A program made the position numbers and the translations under genes. From the NCBI GenBank assembly GCA_003220535.1, contig QHSU01000064.1:1-64000 (forward strand): DNA of 64,000 nt, in the 5' to 3' direction. Shown here in pieces: positions 34,687 to 46,194 of this stretch (its first letter is position 1; every line of letters starts with the position of its first letter). Source of the DNA: Candidatus Rokuibacteriota bacterium (GTDB taxonomy: Bacteria; Methylomirabilota; Methylomirabilia; Rokubacteriales; CSP1-6). The notes under the pieces are model-generated. The model was given only the letters and a program-made list of their open reading frames with translations. It was not told the origin of the DNA and did no database searches.

Positions 34687-36312
34687 TTACGTCCGGAACT
34701 TGTGCGAGCGCGCGACGTGCGCCTGGTACGCGTCGAGCTCGGCGTCGAGCCGCCGGGGCGTCCAGCCGAGGAGCTCGGCCATCCGGCGCCCGACCGACTC
34801 GGCGCAGTCCTGCCCCTGGCAGCGGCTCGTGCCGATGCCCGTCCGCCGCAGCAGCACGTCCTGGAGCGACACGGCCATTTCTTCCTGCACCGCGCGGTGG
34901 AGCTCGGCGACGACGTCGGGGTTCGACGGGCACAACCGCTCGGTTCCGCCCGCCACCTTCCCGGCGAGGTCCACCACGCGCGTCCAACCGCGTCCGTACG
35001 TCGTCACCAGCGTCTCCAGCGTCTCGCGGTCGAGCCCGGTGGCCGCGGCTTCGCCGGAGACGTCGAGCCACGCGCGCGCCTCGGTGCGGACGACGTCGTC
35101 GTCGCTGCCGTCGAGCGCGACCCGGTCGCTGCGGCTCGGGCCGCGACGGCCGAGGGTGCGCATGACCTGATCGCCCAGCTCGGCGGCCAGGCTCCGGAAA
35201 CAGGTGAGCTTGGTGCCGGTGATCGAGAGGAAGCGCCCCTGCTCCTCGGCGACGACCTTGTGGGCCCGCGAGACGTCGGACTCACGCTTGCCCTTCTCGA
35301 ACGAGAGCGGGCGCACGCCGGCGTACGTGTAGACGACCTCCTTCGGCGAGACGCGCGGGTCGGGCAGGACCTTGTACACCTCGTCCAGCAGGTAGTTGAC
35401 CTCGTCGCCGGTCGCGTACAGACGATCCAGGTCGCCGTCGAAATCGCTGTCGGTCGCGCCGACGAGCGAGAAATCGCGCCACGGGATGACGAAGATCATG
35501 CGGTCGTCGCCGGTCGCGTGGTAGAGGGCGCGCTCGGTGAGCCGCGGCAGCAGACAGTGAATGCCCTTCGTTCGCCGGAGGATCCGTGGGCCGCGCTCGG
35601 ACACGCGCGCGGCTGCGCGGAGCTCGTCCACCCAGGGGCCGGTCGCGTTGACCACGACGCGCGCGCCCAGCGTCGCGACGCGTCCCGTCAGGAGGTCACG
35701 CACGCGGACCCCGCCGATCGCGCCTCTCGGGTCCCGGACGATCTCCGCGACCTGCGCGTAGTTGAACGCCCGCGCGCCGAGCCGGCAGGCCGAGAGCACG
35801 TTCTCGAGACAGAGCCGCTCGGGGAAGACGAGCAGGTCGTCGAAGTAGTAGCCGGCGCCGCGGAGGTCGCGCGCGCGGATCGCCGGCTCGAGGGAGAGCG
35901 CGTCGACCGCAGGCAGCACCCGGTACCGCTCGCGGTTCCGCCCCGGCGCCAGCCAGTCGTAGAGCTTCAACCCGATGCGGACCTTGATGAGGCTCCGCGA
36001 GGACTCGCGATAGATCGGCACCAGGAACGGCAGCGGCCGCACCAGGTGCGGCGCCAGGCGGCGGAGCGTCTCGCGCTCCCGGAGCGACTCGCGCACGAGG
36101 GCGAAGTCGAACAGCTCGAGGTAACGGAGACCGCCGTGGATGAGCTTGGACGACTGTGACGTCGTCGCGCCGGCGAAGTCGCCCTTCTCGACCAGCGCCA
36201 CCGACACGCCGCGCAGAGCCAGGTCGCGCGCGACCCCGGCGCCCGCCATGCCGCCGCCGACGACGACGACGTCGTACGCGGCGTCCTCGAGCGGCGCGGG
36301 ACGGCTGTTCAT
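34687..36312 (-). CDS. glpD: Aerobic glycerol-3-phosphate dehydrogenase
   Basis: 541 aa FAD enzyme that oxidises glycerol 3-phosphate to DHAP and passes electrons to quinone at the inner membrane. The FAD-binding GGGMAGAGVARDLALRG (residues about 18-36) is followed by TTSQSSKLIHGGLRYLE, and later by the GlpD-specific GATDSDFDG and the C-terminal DAO domain (TRTEARAWLDVSG region). The 257 bp upstream (36313-36569) holds no gene I can support. Confidence 0.95.
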   Translation of the reverse strand: MNSRPAPLEDAAYDVVVVGGGMAGAGVARDLALRGVSVALVEKGDFAGATTSQSSKLIHGGLRYLELFDFALVRESLRERETLRRLAPHLVRPLPFLVPIYRESSRSLIKVRIGLKLYDWLAPGRNRERYRVLPAVDALSLEPAIRARDLRGAGYYFDDLLVFPERLCLENVLSACRLGARAFNYAQVAEIVRDPRGAIGGVRVRDLLTGRVATLGARVVVNATGPWVDELRAAARVSERGPRILRRTKGIHCLLPRLTERALYHATGDDRMIFVIPWRDFSLVGATDSDFDGDLDRLYATGDEVNYLLDEVYKVLPDPRVSPKEVVYTYAGVRPLSFEKGKRESDVSRAHKVVAEEQGRFLSITGTKLTCFRSLAAELGDQVMRTLGRRGPSRSDRVALDGSDDDVVRTEARAWLDVSGEAAATGLDRETLETLVTTYGRGWTRVVDLAGKVAGGTERLCPSNPDVVAELHRAVQEEMAVSLQDVLLRRTGIGTSRCQGQDCAESVGRRMAELLGWTPRRLDAELDAYQAHVARSHKFRT

Positions 36313-36569
36313 CGGATCAGGCGGCCTCGCGACGACCCGGGACGGCGGGCACGGTGGCCACAGTCAGCAGGGCGACCACCGCGCGCTTACGTACGAAGGC
36401 GCATTCACGCTCGATCACCTCCGGCCACTGCGGTATGGCCTGCTCATGGCTCGCTCCCCCGGGCGCCGGCCGCGCGACCCCCGTCATCACCGTACTGCCC
36501 GCCGCCGAGGGCCGTCAACGTCCTGTTGGAGAAATCGGGCTCGCTGACCTCCGCCTCGCGACCTCCGCG

Positions 36570-37355
36570 TCAGCGGACGAGGTCGCGGATCGAGGAGACG
36601 ACGAGGTCGGGAGCCGTGTCGGCGATGCGCGCATCGCCCGCGTGCGTGATCCCGGTGAGGACCAGGACCGTCGCCAGCCCGAGCCGCTTTCCCATCACGA
36701 TGTCGGTTTCGAGGCGATCCCCGACGATCACGCAGTCGCGTGCCGACACCCCCAGCCGTGCGAGCGCGACCTCGAGGATGATCGGTGAGGGCTTGCCGAC
36801 GATGACCTCGACGGTCCGGCCGGTCACCGCCTCGACGGCGGCCGTCATCCCCGCGCAATCCGGGATCTCGCCGTCCTCGGTCGGACACGTCCGGTCCGGG
36901 TTGGTGGCGATCAGTCTGGCGCCCTGACGCACCGCCTGGAGCGCGGTGTTCAGCTTCGCGTAGTCGAAGGTGCGATCGAAGGCGATCACCACCCAGCGGA
37001 CGCGATGGTCCCCGCGCACCTCGAAGCCGTGGGCGCGGAGCTCGGCGATCAGGGGCGGCTCGCCGATCACGAACACGGGGGCGCCCCCGTCGAGGCGCGC
37101 CAGGTGGCGCGCCAGCACGAGAGACGAGTTGATCACGTCGTCCTCGCCGGTCTCGATCCCCAGGCGCGTGAGCTTGCGAGCATAGTCGGCGCGGGTCTGG
37201 AGCGGCTTGTTGGACAGGAAGGCGACGCGCCGGCCCGCCGCCCGCAAGGCCGCGATCGCGTCGTCGGCCCCGGGAATCAGCGCCTCGCCGCGGTACACGG
37301 TGCCGTCGAGATCGAAGAGCCAGCCGCGGTGCGGCAGGGCGAAGCCGGCGGGCAC
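36570..37355 (-). CDS. HAD-IIA phosphatase (NagD/UmpH or glycerol-1-phosphatase-like)
   Basis: 261 aa from a GTG at 37355. Motif I is FDLDGTVYRGEALIPGAD, motif II is FLSNKPLQTRADYARKL, motif III is VGKPSPIILEVAL and motif IV is VIVGDRLETDIVMG. This is the C2-capped HAD class that dephosphorylates nucleotides, sugar phosphates or glycerol phosphate. Its position upstream of glpD suggests, but does not prove, a glycerol-phosphate or repair phosphatase role. Confidence 0.87.
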   Translation of the reverse strand: MPAGFALPHRGWLFDLDGTVYRGEALIPGADDAIAALRAAGRRVAFLSNKPLQTRADYARKLTRLGIETGEDDVINSSLVLARHLARLDGGAPVFVIGEPPLIAELRAHGFEVRGDHRVRWVVIAFDRTFDYAKLNTALQAVRQGARLIATNPDRTCPTEDGEIPDCAGMTAAVEAVTGRTVEVIVGKPSPIILEVALARLGVSARDCVIVGDRLETDIVMGKRLGLATVLVLTGITHAGDARIADTAPDLVVSSIRDLVR

Positions 37356-37382
37356 GGCGCTCAGACCGCCGCGTCCATCCGC

Positions 37383-38837
37383 CTAGCGCAGGAGCGGCGC
37401 GACGGCGGCCTGGGCGAGATCCACGAAGGGCGCCGGCACGACGCCGAGTAGCACGATCGCGAGTAGCGCGATCGCCAGCGCGAGGTTGCCGGCGAACGAG
37501 GGCGCGTAGGCGGTCGCCGCTCCGTCCGGCTCGCGCATGTACATGAACACGACCACGCGCAGATAGTAGTAGGCCGCCACCGCGGAGTTCAGCACTCCGA
37601 TGACCGCGAGCCAGAAATAGCCGGCGCGCACGGCCGCCCCGAACACGTAGAACTTGGCGACGAACCCCGCCAGCGGGGGAATGCCGATCAGCGACAGGAG
37701 GAAGACTCCCAGCGCCGCCGCCAGGACCGGGTGGCGGCGCGCGAGCCCCGCGTAGTCGCCGACCTCGACCGCCTCGACGCGCGCGCGCTCGCAGAGCGTG
37801 ATCACCCCGAAGGCGCCGGCGGTCGTGAAGGTGTAGGTCAGCAGATAGAAGAGGACGGCGCTCGCGCCGCCCACCCCCCCGGCGACGAGACCGACGAGCA
37901 TGTACCCCACGTGCGCGATCGACGAGTAGGCCAGCATCCGCTTGAGGTTCGACTGCGCGATCGCGACCACGTTGCCGACGGTCATGGTGGCGGCCGCGAC
38001 GGCCCAGAGCAGCGTCGCCCAGTCGGGCGGGACGCCGCGGAGGGTCACCGCCAGCACGCGGATGAGGGCCGCGAACGCACCCGCCTTGGACCCCGTCGCG
38101 ATCAGCGCGGTCACGCTCGTCGGCGCTCCCTGGTAGACGTCGGGCGCCCACATGTGGAAGGGCACCGACGAGATCTTGAAGCCGAACCCGACCAGCAGGA
38201 ACCCAAGACCGATGACGAACATCGGGTCGCGCGGGCGCGCGGCCATGGCCGCGGCGATCCGGTCGAGGTTCGTGGTCCCGGCGGCGCCGTAGACGAGCGC
38301 GACCCCGTAGAGAAGGAACGACGACGCGAACGCACCGAGGAGGAAGTACTTCATCGCGGCCTCGCCGGAGGCCAGCTCCCGCTTGAAGAGCCCCGCCAGG
38401 ACGTAGAGCGAGAGCGACATCAGCTCGAGGGCCAGGAACACCACGATCAGGTCGCCGGCGGCGGCGAGGAGCATCATGCCGGCGGTCGAGAAGAGCACGA
38501 GGGCGTAGTACTCGCCGGAGTCGCTCCCGGTGCGACGCAGGTAGTCCATCGAGAGCAGCACGATCAAGGCGCCCGCGTAGCAGATGACGACGTTGAAGAA
38601 GAGCGCGAAGTCGTCGAGCACGACCATGTCGCGGAACGCGCGCCCGGGCAAGCCCCACCGCGCGAGCGTCGCGAGCAAGGCGCCGACCATGCCCGCCAGC
38701 GCGAGCACCGCCGCGAGCTCGCGGGGGAGCGCGCGCGGCCACAGCTCGAGCGCCAGCACGAGGGCGCCGGCGGCCAACACGATCAGGGTCGGAACCAAGG
38801 GGCCGAGGACGACGGGCGGGAAGACGATCGCGTCCAT
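37383..38837 (-). CDS. nuoN: NADH-quinone oxidoreductase subunit N
   Basis: 484 aa from the ATG at 38837 (the frame is open into nuoM in shadow). NuoN is one of three antiporter-like proton-pumping subunits of complex I. Its Mrp-type core shows YFLLGAFASSFLLYG, FHMWAPDVYQGAPTSVTA and RMLAYSSIAHVGYMLVGL, with the conserved lysines (KYF, SKAG, KR). It lies 2 bp after nuoM, in the order L-M-N. Confidence 0.94.
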   Translation of the reverse strand: MDAIVFPPVVLGPLVPTLIVLAAGALVLALELWPRALPRELAAVLALAGMVGALLATLARWGLPGRAFRDMVVLDDFALFFNVVICYAGALIVLLSMDYLRRTGSDSGEYYALVLFSTAGMMLLAAAGDLIVVFLALELMSLSLYVLAGLFKRELASGEAAMKYFLLGAFASSFLLYGVALVYGAAGTTNLDRIAAAMAARPRDPMFVIGLGFLLVGFGFKISSVPFHMWAPDVYQGAPTSVTALIATGSKAGAFAALIRVLAVTLRGVPPDWATLLWAVAAATMTVGNVVAIAQSNLKRMLAYSSIAHVGYMLVGLVAGGVGGASAVLFYLLTYTFTTAGAFGVITLCERARVEAVEVGDYAGLARRHPVLAAALGVFLLSLIGIPPLAGFVAKFYVFGAAVRAGYFWLAVIGVLNSAVAAYYYLRVVVFMYMREPDGAATAYAPSFAGNLALAIALLAIVLLGVVPAPFVDLAQAAVAPLLR

Positions 38838-38839
38838 GT

Positions 38840-40342
38840 CTATCGGTTCGCGCTGGCCTTGCTCTGCACCTGGGCGATCAGCGCCTCGACGGTCGTCTCG
38901 GTCTTCCCGGTGAACGCCGCCGGGTAGACCCCGATCCACACGATGAGCGCCACGATCGGCACGAGCACCGCCCACTCGCGGGTGGTGAGGTCGGAGAGGC
39001 CGCGGTTCGCCTCGCGCGTGACCTCGCCGAAGATCACGCGCTGATACATCCAGAGCATGTACACCGCCGCGAAGATGATCCCGCTGGTCGCGACCGCGGC
39101 CAACCACGGGCTCCGCTGGAAGGCGCCGACCAGGATCAGGAACTCGCCGACGAACCCGTTCAGCCCCGGCAGCCCCAGCGACGACAGGGTCACCACCAGG
39201 AAGAGCGCCGAGAAGGCCGGCACGACCCGCCAGAGGCCGCCGAAGTCTTCGATGAGCCGTGAGTGGCGGCGCTCGTAGATCATTCCGACCATCAGGAAGA
39301 GCGCGCCCGTCGAGAGCCCGTGGTTCACCATCTGAATGAGGCCGCCCACGAGCCCCTGCTGGTTGAGCGTGAAGAGCCCAAGCATCACGAAGCCGAGGTG
39401 GCTCACGCTCGAGTAGGCGACGAGCTTCTTCATGTCCGGCTGCACCGTCGACACCCAGGCGCCGTAGATGACGCCGATCACCGCGAGGGTGAACACCAGG
39501 GGCCCGAACGCCAGGCTCGCATCCGGGAAGAGCGGCAGGCAGAAGCGCAAGAACCCGTACGTCCCCATCTTGAGCAGGACCCCCGCGAGGATCACGCTGC
39601 CCGCCGTGGGCGCCTCGACGTGGGCATCGGGCAGCCAGGTGTGGAAGGGAAATAGCGGCACCTTGATCGCGAAGGCCAGCGCGAAGGCCAGGAACATCAG
39701 GTCCTGGGCGCGGCCGGGCGCCATCACGAACTGCGCCAGCACCGGCAAGTCGAACGTGTAGCGTCCGGTCGCCGCCCCGTACTGGGAATAGAGGGCCAGG
39801 ATCGCGACCAGCATGAGGAGGGAGCCCACCATCGTGTAGAGGACGAACTTCACGGCGGCGTAGATCCGGTTCGGCCCGCCCCAGACTCCGATCACGAAGT
39901 ACATCGGGATCAGCATCGCCTCCCAGAAGACGTAGAAGAGGAAGAGATCGAGGCTCACGAAGACCCCGAGCATCCCCGTCTCGAGGATCAGCATCGTCGC
40001 CACGAACTCCTTGATCCGGTCCTCGATCGCGCCCCAGGCCGAGGCGAGCGCCAGCGGCATGAGGAAGGTCGTGAGGAGGACGAGCAGGAGGCTGATGCCG
40101 TCGATGCCGACGTGGTAGGCCACGCCGAGCGTCGGCATCCACCGCCGGTGCTCCTCGAACTGGTAGCCCACGATCTCGTCGTCGAAGCCGAAATAGAGCG
40201 GGAGCGAGAGCAGAAACGTCACCACGGCGATCGCGAGCGCGGCGCCGCGGAGGACGCTGGCGAACCGTCGCGGCACCAGCAGGAGTGCCAGCCCGGCGGC
40301 GCCCGGGAGGAACGTGACGACCGACAACCACGGCAGGGTCAT
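38840..40342 (-). CDS. nuoM: NADH-quinone oxidoreductase subunit M
   Basis: 500 aa with about 14 helices. The antiporter motifs are present: FYVFWEAMLIPMYFVIGVWGG, LPDAHVEAPTAGSVILAG, KKLVAYSSVSHLGFVMLGL and NHGLSTGALFLMVGMIYER. It carries a proton channel in the distal arm of complex I. The gap from nuoL is 61 bp. Confidence 0.95.
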   Translation of the reverse strand: MTLPWLSVVTFLPGAAGLALLLVPRRFASVLRGAALAIAVVTFLLSLPLYFGFDDEIVGYQFEEHRRWMPTLGVAYHVGIDGISLLLVLLTTFLMPLALASAWGAIEDRIKEFVATMLILETGMLGVFVSLDLFLFYVFWEAMLIPMYFVIGVWGGPNRIYAAVKFVLYTMVGSLLMLVAILALYSQYGAATGRYTFDLPVLAQFVMAPGRAQDLMFLAFALAFAIKVPLFPFHTWLPDAHVEAPTAGSVILAGVLLKMGTYGFLRFCLPLFPDASLAFGPLVFTLAVIGVIYGAWVSTVQPDMKKLVAYSSVSHLGFVMLGLFTLNQQGLVGGLIQMVNHGLSTGALFLMVGMIYERRHSRLIEDFGGLWRVVPAFSALFLVVTLSSLGLPGLNGFVGEFLILVGAFQRSPWLAAVATSGIIFAAVYMLWMYQRVIFGEVTREANRGLSDLTTREWAVLVPIVALIVWIGVYPAAFTGKTETTVEALIAQVQSKASANR

Positions 40343-40403
40343 GGATCGTGCGCTCGGAGCACCCGGAGCACCGAGGGCGGCCTGAGGACGATGCGGCCCG
40401 GCT

Positions 40404-42278
<1,875 letters not shown>

Positions 42279-42305
42279 CGGGTCATGCTAGCGACGGCCA
42301 CCGGG

Positions 42306-42345
42306 GGTGTCAAGATCGCCACCGCGGTGTCAAGATCGCCACCGG
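42306..42345 (+). repeat. Tandem 20 bp repeat upstream of nuoL
   Basis: Two head-to-tail copies of ggtgtcaagatcgccaccgc (42306-42325 and 42326-42345; the second ends gg) lie 28 bp upstream of the nuoL start. Degenerate partial copies sit on both sides. The sequence is a direct-repeat operator candidate or simple slippage; it does not encode a gene. Confidence 0.6.
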
Positions 42346-42376
42346 CGTGTCGAGGAACGGCGGTGGTCCGTGGCCG

Positions 42377-42715
42377 TCAGCTCCGCGGCGCGTACATGAT
42401 CACCGCGACGCCCACGAGGCACACCAGGCCGCCGACCAGGTCGAACCGATCGGGTATCTCTCGCGCGACGAGCCCGCTCCAGAGGAGCGACAGCACGACG
42501 AAGACTCCACCGTACGCCGCGTAGGCGCGCCCGAACGGCGCGGGCTGGAGCGTCGGCACGACGCCGTAGACGAACAGCACCACACCACCGAGGGCGCCGA
42601 GCACTGCGCTCCGAGCCTCGCGGAGCCACAGCCATACGAGATATCCGCCGCCGATCTCGCAGAGTCCGGCCAGCGTGAACAGCGCGAGCGACGTGAGAAC
42701 CAGTCTTGGGGGCAT
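42377..42715 (-). CDS. YnfA-family small membrane protein
   Basis: 112 aa from the ATG at 42715, with four membrane helices. The pattern [22 protein letters not shown] near the N-terminus and [21 protein letters not shown] is the YnfA/UPF0060 signature (small four-helix proteins related to SMR transporters). Function in the family is not firmly established. The frame is open upstream, but this start matches the family. It is divergent from the M23 gene 52 bp away. Confidence 0.88.
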   Translation of the reverse strand: MPPRLVLTSLALFTLAGLCEIGGGYLVWLWLREARSAVLGALGGVVLFVYGVVPTLQPAPFGRAYAAYGGVFVVLSLLWSGLVAREIPDRFDLVGGLVCLVGVAVIMYAPRS

Positions 42716-42767
42716 GGCGCCATAGCCTCCCGATTCGTGAGTCGCCCGGCATGGTATCATCCGCCTC

Positions 42768-44177
42768 GTGCCCCAGCGGTCGCGCGCGAAAGCCTGGGTG
42801 CTCCTCTTCCTGCTCCTGGTCGTGGCCGTCGTCGGCTCCGTGTCGTATCTCGCCTGGCGCCAGACGGCGCCGGGCGTGCAGTCCCTCACCACGCCGCCGC
42901 GATTCCTTGGACAGAAAACCCCGTTCACGGTCGTACTCGAGGCCCGCCGCGGCAACGTGGCGAAGGCCGAGGTCCGCGTCGTGCAGTCGGGGAAATCGAC
43001 GCCCGTGGCCATGAAGGACGGCCCGCTCGGCCGACTCGAGATCCCGGTCGTGGTCGACAGCGCCGCGCTCGGGCTCCGGGAGGGCAGCGCCACCGTCGAA
43101 GTGTGGGCGCGCGACGACTTCTGGCGGCCCCTCCGGCGCGAGGACCGCGCGATCGCCGGCTACCCGGTCACGATCGATCTCACCCCGCCGAAGATCGAGC
43201 TGCTCGCCGCCACGCACTACCTGTCGCCTGGCGGGAGCGGACTCGTCGCGTTCCGGGTCACCGGCGCGATGCGGACCGACGTCAGCGCCGGCCCGCTCAC
43301 GTTCCCGTCGTTCGCCTTCGGCCCGGCGGACCGGGGCGCCCGCGTCGCGCTGATCGCGCTGCCCTGGGACTTCGAGCCGGCGACGCCGCTGGCGATCCGT
43401 GCCAGCGACGAAGCCGGCAACACTGCGGCGCGCGGGATCCCGGCCGAGATTCGTCCCCGCAAGTTTCCGCGCGACACGATCGAGATCAAGGACGCCTTCC
43501 TCCAGGCCAAGGTCGCGGAGCTCCTGCCGCAGCGTCCCACGACCGCGCCGCTGGTCGACGGGTTCCTGACCATCAATCGCGATTTGCGGCGCCAGGCCGA
43601 AGAAACCAAGCGGCGCGTCGGCGCCACCACCGCGGACAAGCCGCTGTGGCAAGGATCGTTCGTGCAGGCGCGCAACACGAAGGTGTTCGCGAACTTCGCC
43701 GAGACGCGCACCTACGTCTACGGCGGCCGCGAGATCGATCGTCAGGTCCACTACGGATACGACCTCGCCTCCACCCGACAGTCGCCCGTGCCCGCCGCCA
43801 ACGAGGGCGTCGTCGTCTTCGCCGAGCCGCTCACGATCTACGGCAACACCGTGATCGTCGACCACGGCCTGGGCCTCCAGACGCTCTACGCCCACCTCTC
43901 CAGCACGGCGGTGAAAGTGGGAGACGCCGTCAAGAAAGGCCAGGAGATCGCGCGCACGGGCTCGACCGGCCTCGCGATCGGCGACCACCTCCACTACGAG
44001 GTGCTGGTCAACGGCGTGTCGGTCACGCCGCTGGAGTGGTGGGACACGAAGTGGATCCGCGATCACATCGGACGGCCGCTGAAGGAGGCGGGCCTGCCTG
44101 AGATCAGCGGTGCCGAGGCGCGCGATGAAGAGGCGGCGGCGCGCCCGGCGCCCCGCCCCGCCCGCCGCCGACGCTAG
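42768..44177 (+). CDS. M23-family metallopeptidase, membrane-anchored
   Basis: 469 aa from a GTG at 42768. Residues about 8-30 form a single N-terminal membrane helix. The middle region (about 40-270) looks like beta-sandwich domains of unknown binding role. The C-terminal LytM/M23 domain has HYGYDLAS and GDHLHYEV, the HxxxD and HxH zinc ligands. It likely cuts or remodels peptidoglycan in the periplasm. The tail is Ala/Arg/Pro-rich (residues about 445-469). Confidence 0.9.
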   Translation: MPQRSRAKAWVLLFLLLVVAVVGSVSYLAWRQTAPGVQSLTTPPRFLGQKTPFTVVLEARRGNVAKAEVRVVQSGKSTPVAMKDGPLGRLEIPVVVDSAALGLREGSATVEVWARDDFWRPLRREDRAIAGYPVTIDLTPPKIELLAATHYLSPGGSGLVAFRVTGAMRTDVSAGPLTFPSFAFGPADRGARVALIALPWDFEPATPLAIRASDEAGNTAARGIPAEIRPRKFPRDTIEIKDAFLQAKVAELLPQRPTTAPLVDGFLTINRDLRRQAEETKRRVGATTADKPLWQGSFVQARNTKVFANFAETRTYVYGGREIDRQVHYGYDLASTRQSPVPAANEGVVVFAEPLTIYGNTVIVDHGLGLQTLYAHLSSTAVKVGDAVKKGQEIARTGSTGLAIGDHLHYEVLVNGVSVTPLEWWDTKWIRDHIGRPLKEAGLPEISGAEARDEEAAARPAPRPARRRR

Positions 44178-44183
44178 CGACTC

Positions 44184-44208
44184 GGAGGGGACCTCGATGG
44201 CCCCCTCC
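44184..44208 (+). terminator. Hairpin after the M23 gene
   Basis: GGAGGGG (44184-44190) can pair with CCCCCTCC (44201-44208) just after the M23 stop, in the convergent gap before the RraA-type gene. There is no U-tract, so intrinsic termination is doubtful; it may protect the 3' end or assist Rho. Confidence 0.35.
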
Positions 44209-44297
44209 GATGCCTCCCCCAGGAAAGGATTGCGCGGGCAAAGCCGCGCTCGAACGCGGTTACTCCCACGCGACGCCGAGATCCGGCTGCGCGTCTG

Positions 44298-44960
44298 TTA
44301 AAAGCTCCCGAATTGCTGGTAGGCGGCGAGGGGCGTCGTCCCCCGACGAACCGCGAGGCGCACCCGGGTCTCCGTCCCGACGAGCTTCTCGCAACGCTTG
44401 AGCACCTCGTGGGCCGCGCGACGCGGGATGATGACGACGCCGTCGAGATCGCCCACGACGAGGTCACCGAGGCTCGCCCTCACGCCGCCGATCGTCACCG
44501 GCTGGCCCCAGTCGGCCACCCGCCACCGCGGCACCGAATCCTGAGGCGTCCGGTAGCGGACGAAGGTCGGAAACGCCATGCGCACGATCGCGGCGGTGTC
44601 GCGAGTCGCGCCGTCGATCACCGCGCCGCGCACCTTACGGGCGCGGAACCACGATGCGCTGAGCTCGCCGAAGTGCGCCGCCACGTTGTCGTGGGCAGCG
44701 AGCACCAGGACCGAGTCGGCCGGCACCGCGCCCAGCATCGTGAGGAAGCGGCGCAGCGTCTGATCACGCTCGCGCGTCGACCCGGCGTGCGGCCGGCCGC
44801 GCGCGGTGAAGGCGTAGCCGGCCGTCCGCATGCCGGGGGCGAGCGGCTGGATCGCCGAGGGCAGCGTCTGGCGCCGGAGCCCCATCTCGTCCATGACGTC
44901 CGTGATCGCCGCCGTGTAGATGCGCGCGAAACGGCGCGGAAGGTTGTCGCTCGGGCTCAT
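44298..44960 (-). CDS. RraA-fold protein (HMG/CHA-aldolase-like)
   Basis: 220 aa. The family motif is present: a glycine-rich segment and an Arg-Asp pair in FRARKVRGAVIDGATRDT, preceded by LVLAAHDNVAAHFGEL, with GDLVVGDLDGVVIIPR near the C-terminus. RraA-fold proteins include metal-dependent aldolases for 4-hydroxy-4-methyl-2-oxoglutarate and a regulator of RNase E. With the G..R-D motif intact, an aldolase or oxaloacetate decarboxylase activity is more likely. It stands alone between convergent and co-directional neighbours. Confidence 0.82.
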   Translation of the reverse strand: MSPSDNLPRRFARIYTAAITDVMDEMGLRRQTLPSAIQPLAPGMRTAGYAFTARGRPHAGSTRERDQTLRRFLTMLGAVPADSVLVLAAHDNVAAHFGELSASWFRARKVRGAVIDGATRDTAAIVRMAFPTFVRYRTPQDSVPRWRVADWGQPVTIGGVRASLGDLVVGDLDGVVIIPRRAAHEVLKRCEKLVGTETRVRLAVRRGTTPLAAYQQFGSF

Positions 44961-44991
44961 CGCGTGTCTCCTCCGTCCGGACAGCGGGTGG

Positions 44992-46194
44992 TCAGGATCG
45001 TGAGCGCGCGAGGATGCCGGTCACGAGCGCGCGGGGCGGCACGTAGTCGCCGAGGACACCGAGCAGGAGGTCGAGCAGGCGCTGGCGGCGCACGAGGAGC
45101 CGCGCCGTCAGGTTGGCGAGCCGACGGTGGGCGATCACGACCTGGAGCGCGTGCGTGAGGCGCTCCTTGTCACGCGACGCCCGGCGGCGGGCGCGATCGT
45201 AGCCGGCGAGCGCCTGGGCCGAAACGTCACCACGGCGGAGGGCGCGCACGGCGGTCTCTGCGGCCAGCTCGGCGCTCCGGAGCCCCTTGAAGATCCCTTC
45301 ACCCGTGAACGGGTCGAAGAAGCCCGCGGCGTCGCCCACCACGAGCACTCCGCCGACCCGCGGCGCGTCCACCCGGTACGCCAGGGGTCCCATCGCCCGC
45401 ACGGGCGCAACGCGGTGTCCGCCGGCGATGCGTCGGGCCAGATGCGGGAGCTGCTTCACGCGTGCGGCGAAGAAGGCGTCGAGGCGCCCGCTCCACGGCA
45501 TCGCGTGAGCCAGCGGCACGACGACGCTGAGGTTCGCCCTCCCGGGCGCCACCGGATTGAGGATCGCGTAGTCGGGCGGATCGACGAAGATCTCCCCGAG
45601 GCGCCCCAGGCCCTGCACGTCCTCGACGTACGTGACCAGCGCCATCCGCTGGAGTCGATGGGGCCGCCGGAGGCCGAGACGCTGGACGATGACCGAGGCG
45701 CGGCCGTCGGCGGCGATCGTGAGCGGCGCGCGGAGCGTCAGCCGCCGGTTGTCGGCGTCGAGCGCCTCGACGCCCTGCACGTGGTCGCCGGAGACGATCA
45801 CGTCGGTGACGCGCACGTGCTCGCTGAAGTCGACGGGCAGCGAGCGGACACGGTCCACCAGGATCGCGTCGAGCGCCTCGCGCGGGATCGCCATCGCGTG
45901 CTCTCGATAGGGACGCCAGGACCCGATCCGCCGGTACGTGCCCACGAGCGTCGTGCCGTCGGGCGCGGTGATCCGCATCCCGGTGAGCGGGCTTGCGACG
46001 GCGTCCACCGCCTTGAGCGCGCCTAGGCGGTCGAGCAGCCGGGGCGCCTCGGGGCTCAAGTACTCTCCGCAGATCTTCGGCCGTGGAAACCGCGCGCGAT
46101 CGAGGAGACGCACCGAGAGGCCGTGCTCGGCGAGGAGGATGGCCGTGGCCGCCCCCGCCGGTCCAGCGCCGACGACGATGACGTCGGTCGTCAC
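44992..46194 (-). CDS. FAD-dependent oxidoreductase (geranylgeranyl reductase/monooxygenase-like)
   Basis: 400 aa from the GTG at 46194, which overlaps the methyltransferase stop (GTGA). The FAD motif is VIVVGAGPAGAATAILLAEHG, followed by LLDRARFPRPKICGEYLSP, the CxxYLxP-type region of the geranylgeranyl reductase group. The second FAD site is VVGDAAGFFDPFTGEGI. With the PKS and methyltransferase it may hydroxylate or oxidise a phenolic lipid, similar to SrsC. That role is inferred from context. Confidence 0.83.
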   Translation of the reverse strand: MTTDVIVVGAGPAGAATAILLAEHGLSVRLLDRARFPRPKICGEYLSPEAPRLLDRLGALKAVDAVASPLTGMRITAPDGTTLVGTYRRIGSWRPYREHAMAIPREALDAILVDRVRSLPVDFSEHVRVTDVIVSGDHVQGVEALDADNRRLTLRAPLTIAADGRASVIVQRLGLRRPHRLQRMALVTYVEDVQGLGRLGEIFVDPPDYAILNPVAPGRANLSVVVPLAHAMPWSGRLDAFFAARVKQLPHLARRIAGGHRVAPVRAMGPLAYRVDAPRVGGVLVVGDAAGFFDPFTGEGIFKGLRSAELAAETAVRALRRGDVSAQALAGYDRARRRASRDKERLTHALQVVIAHRRLANLTARLLVRRQRLLDLLLGVLGDYVPPRALVTGILARSRS

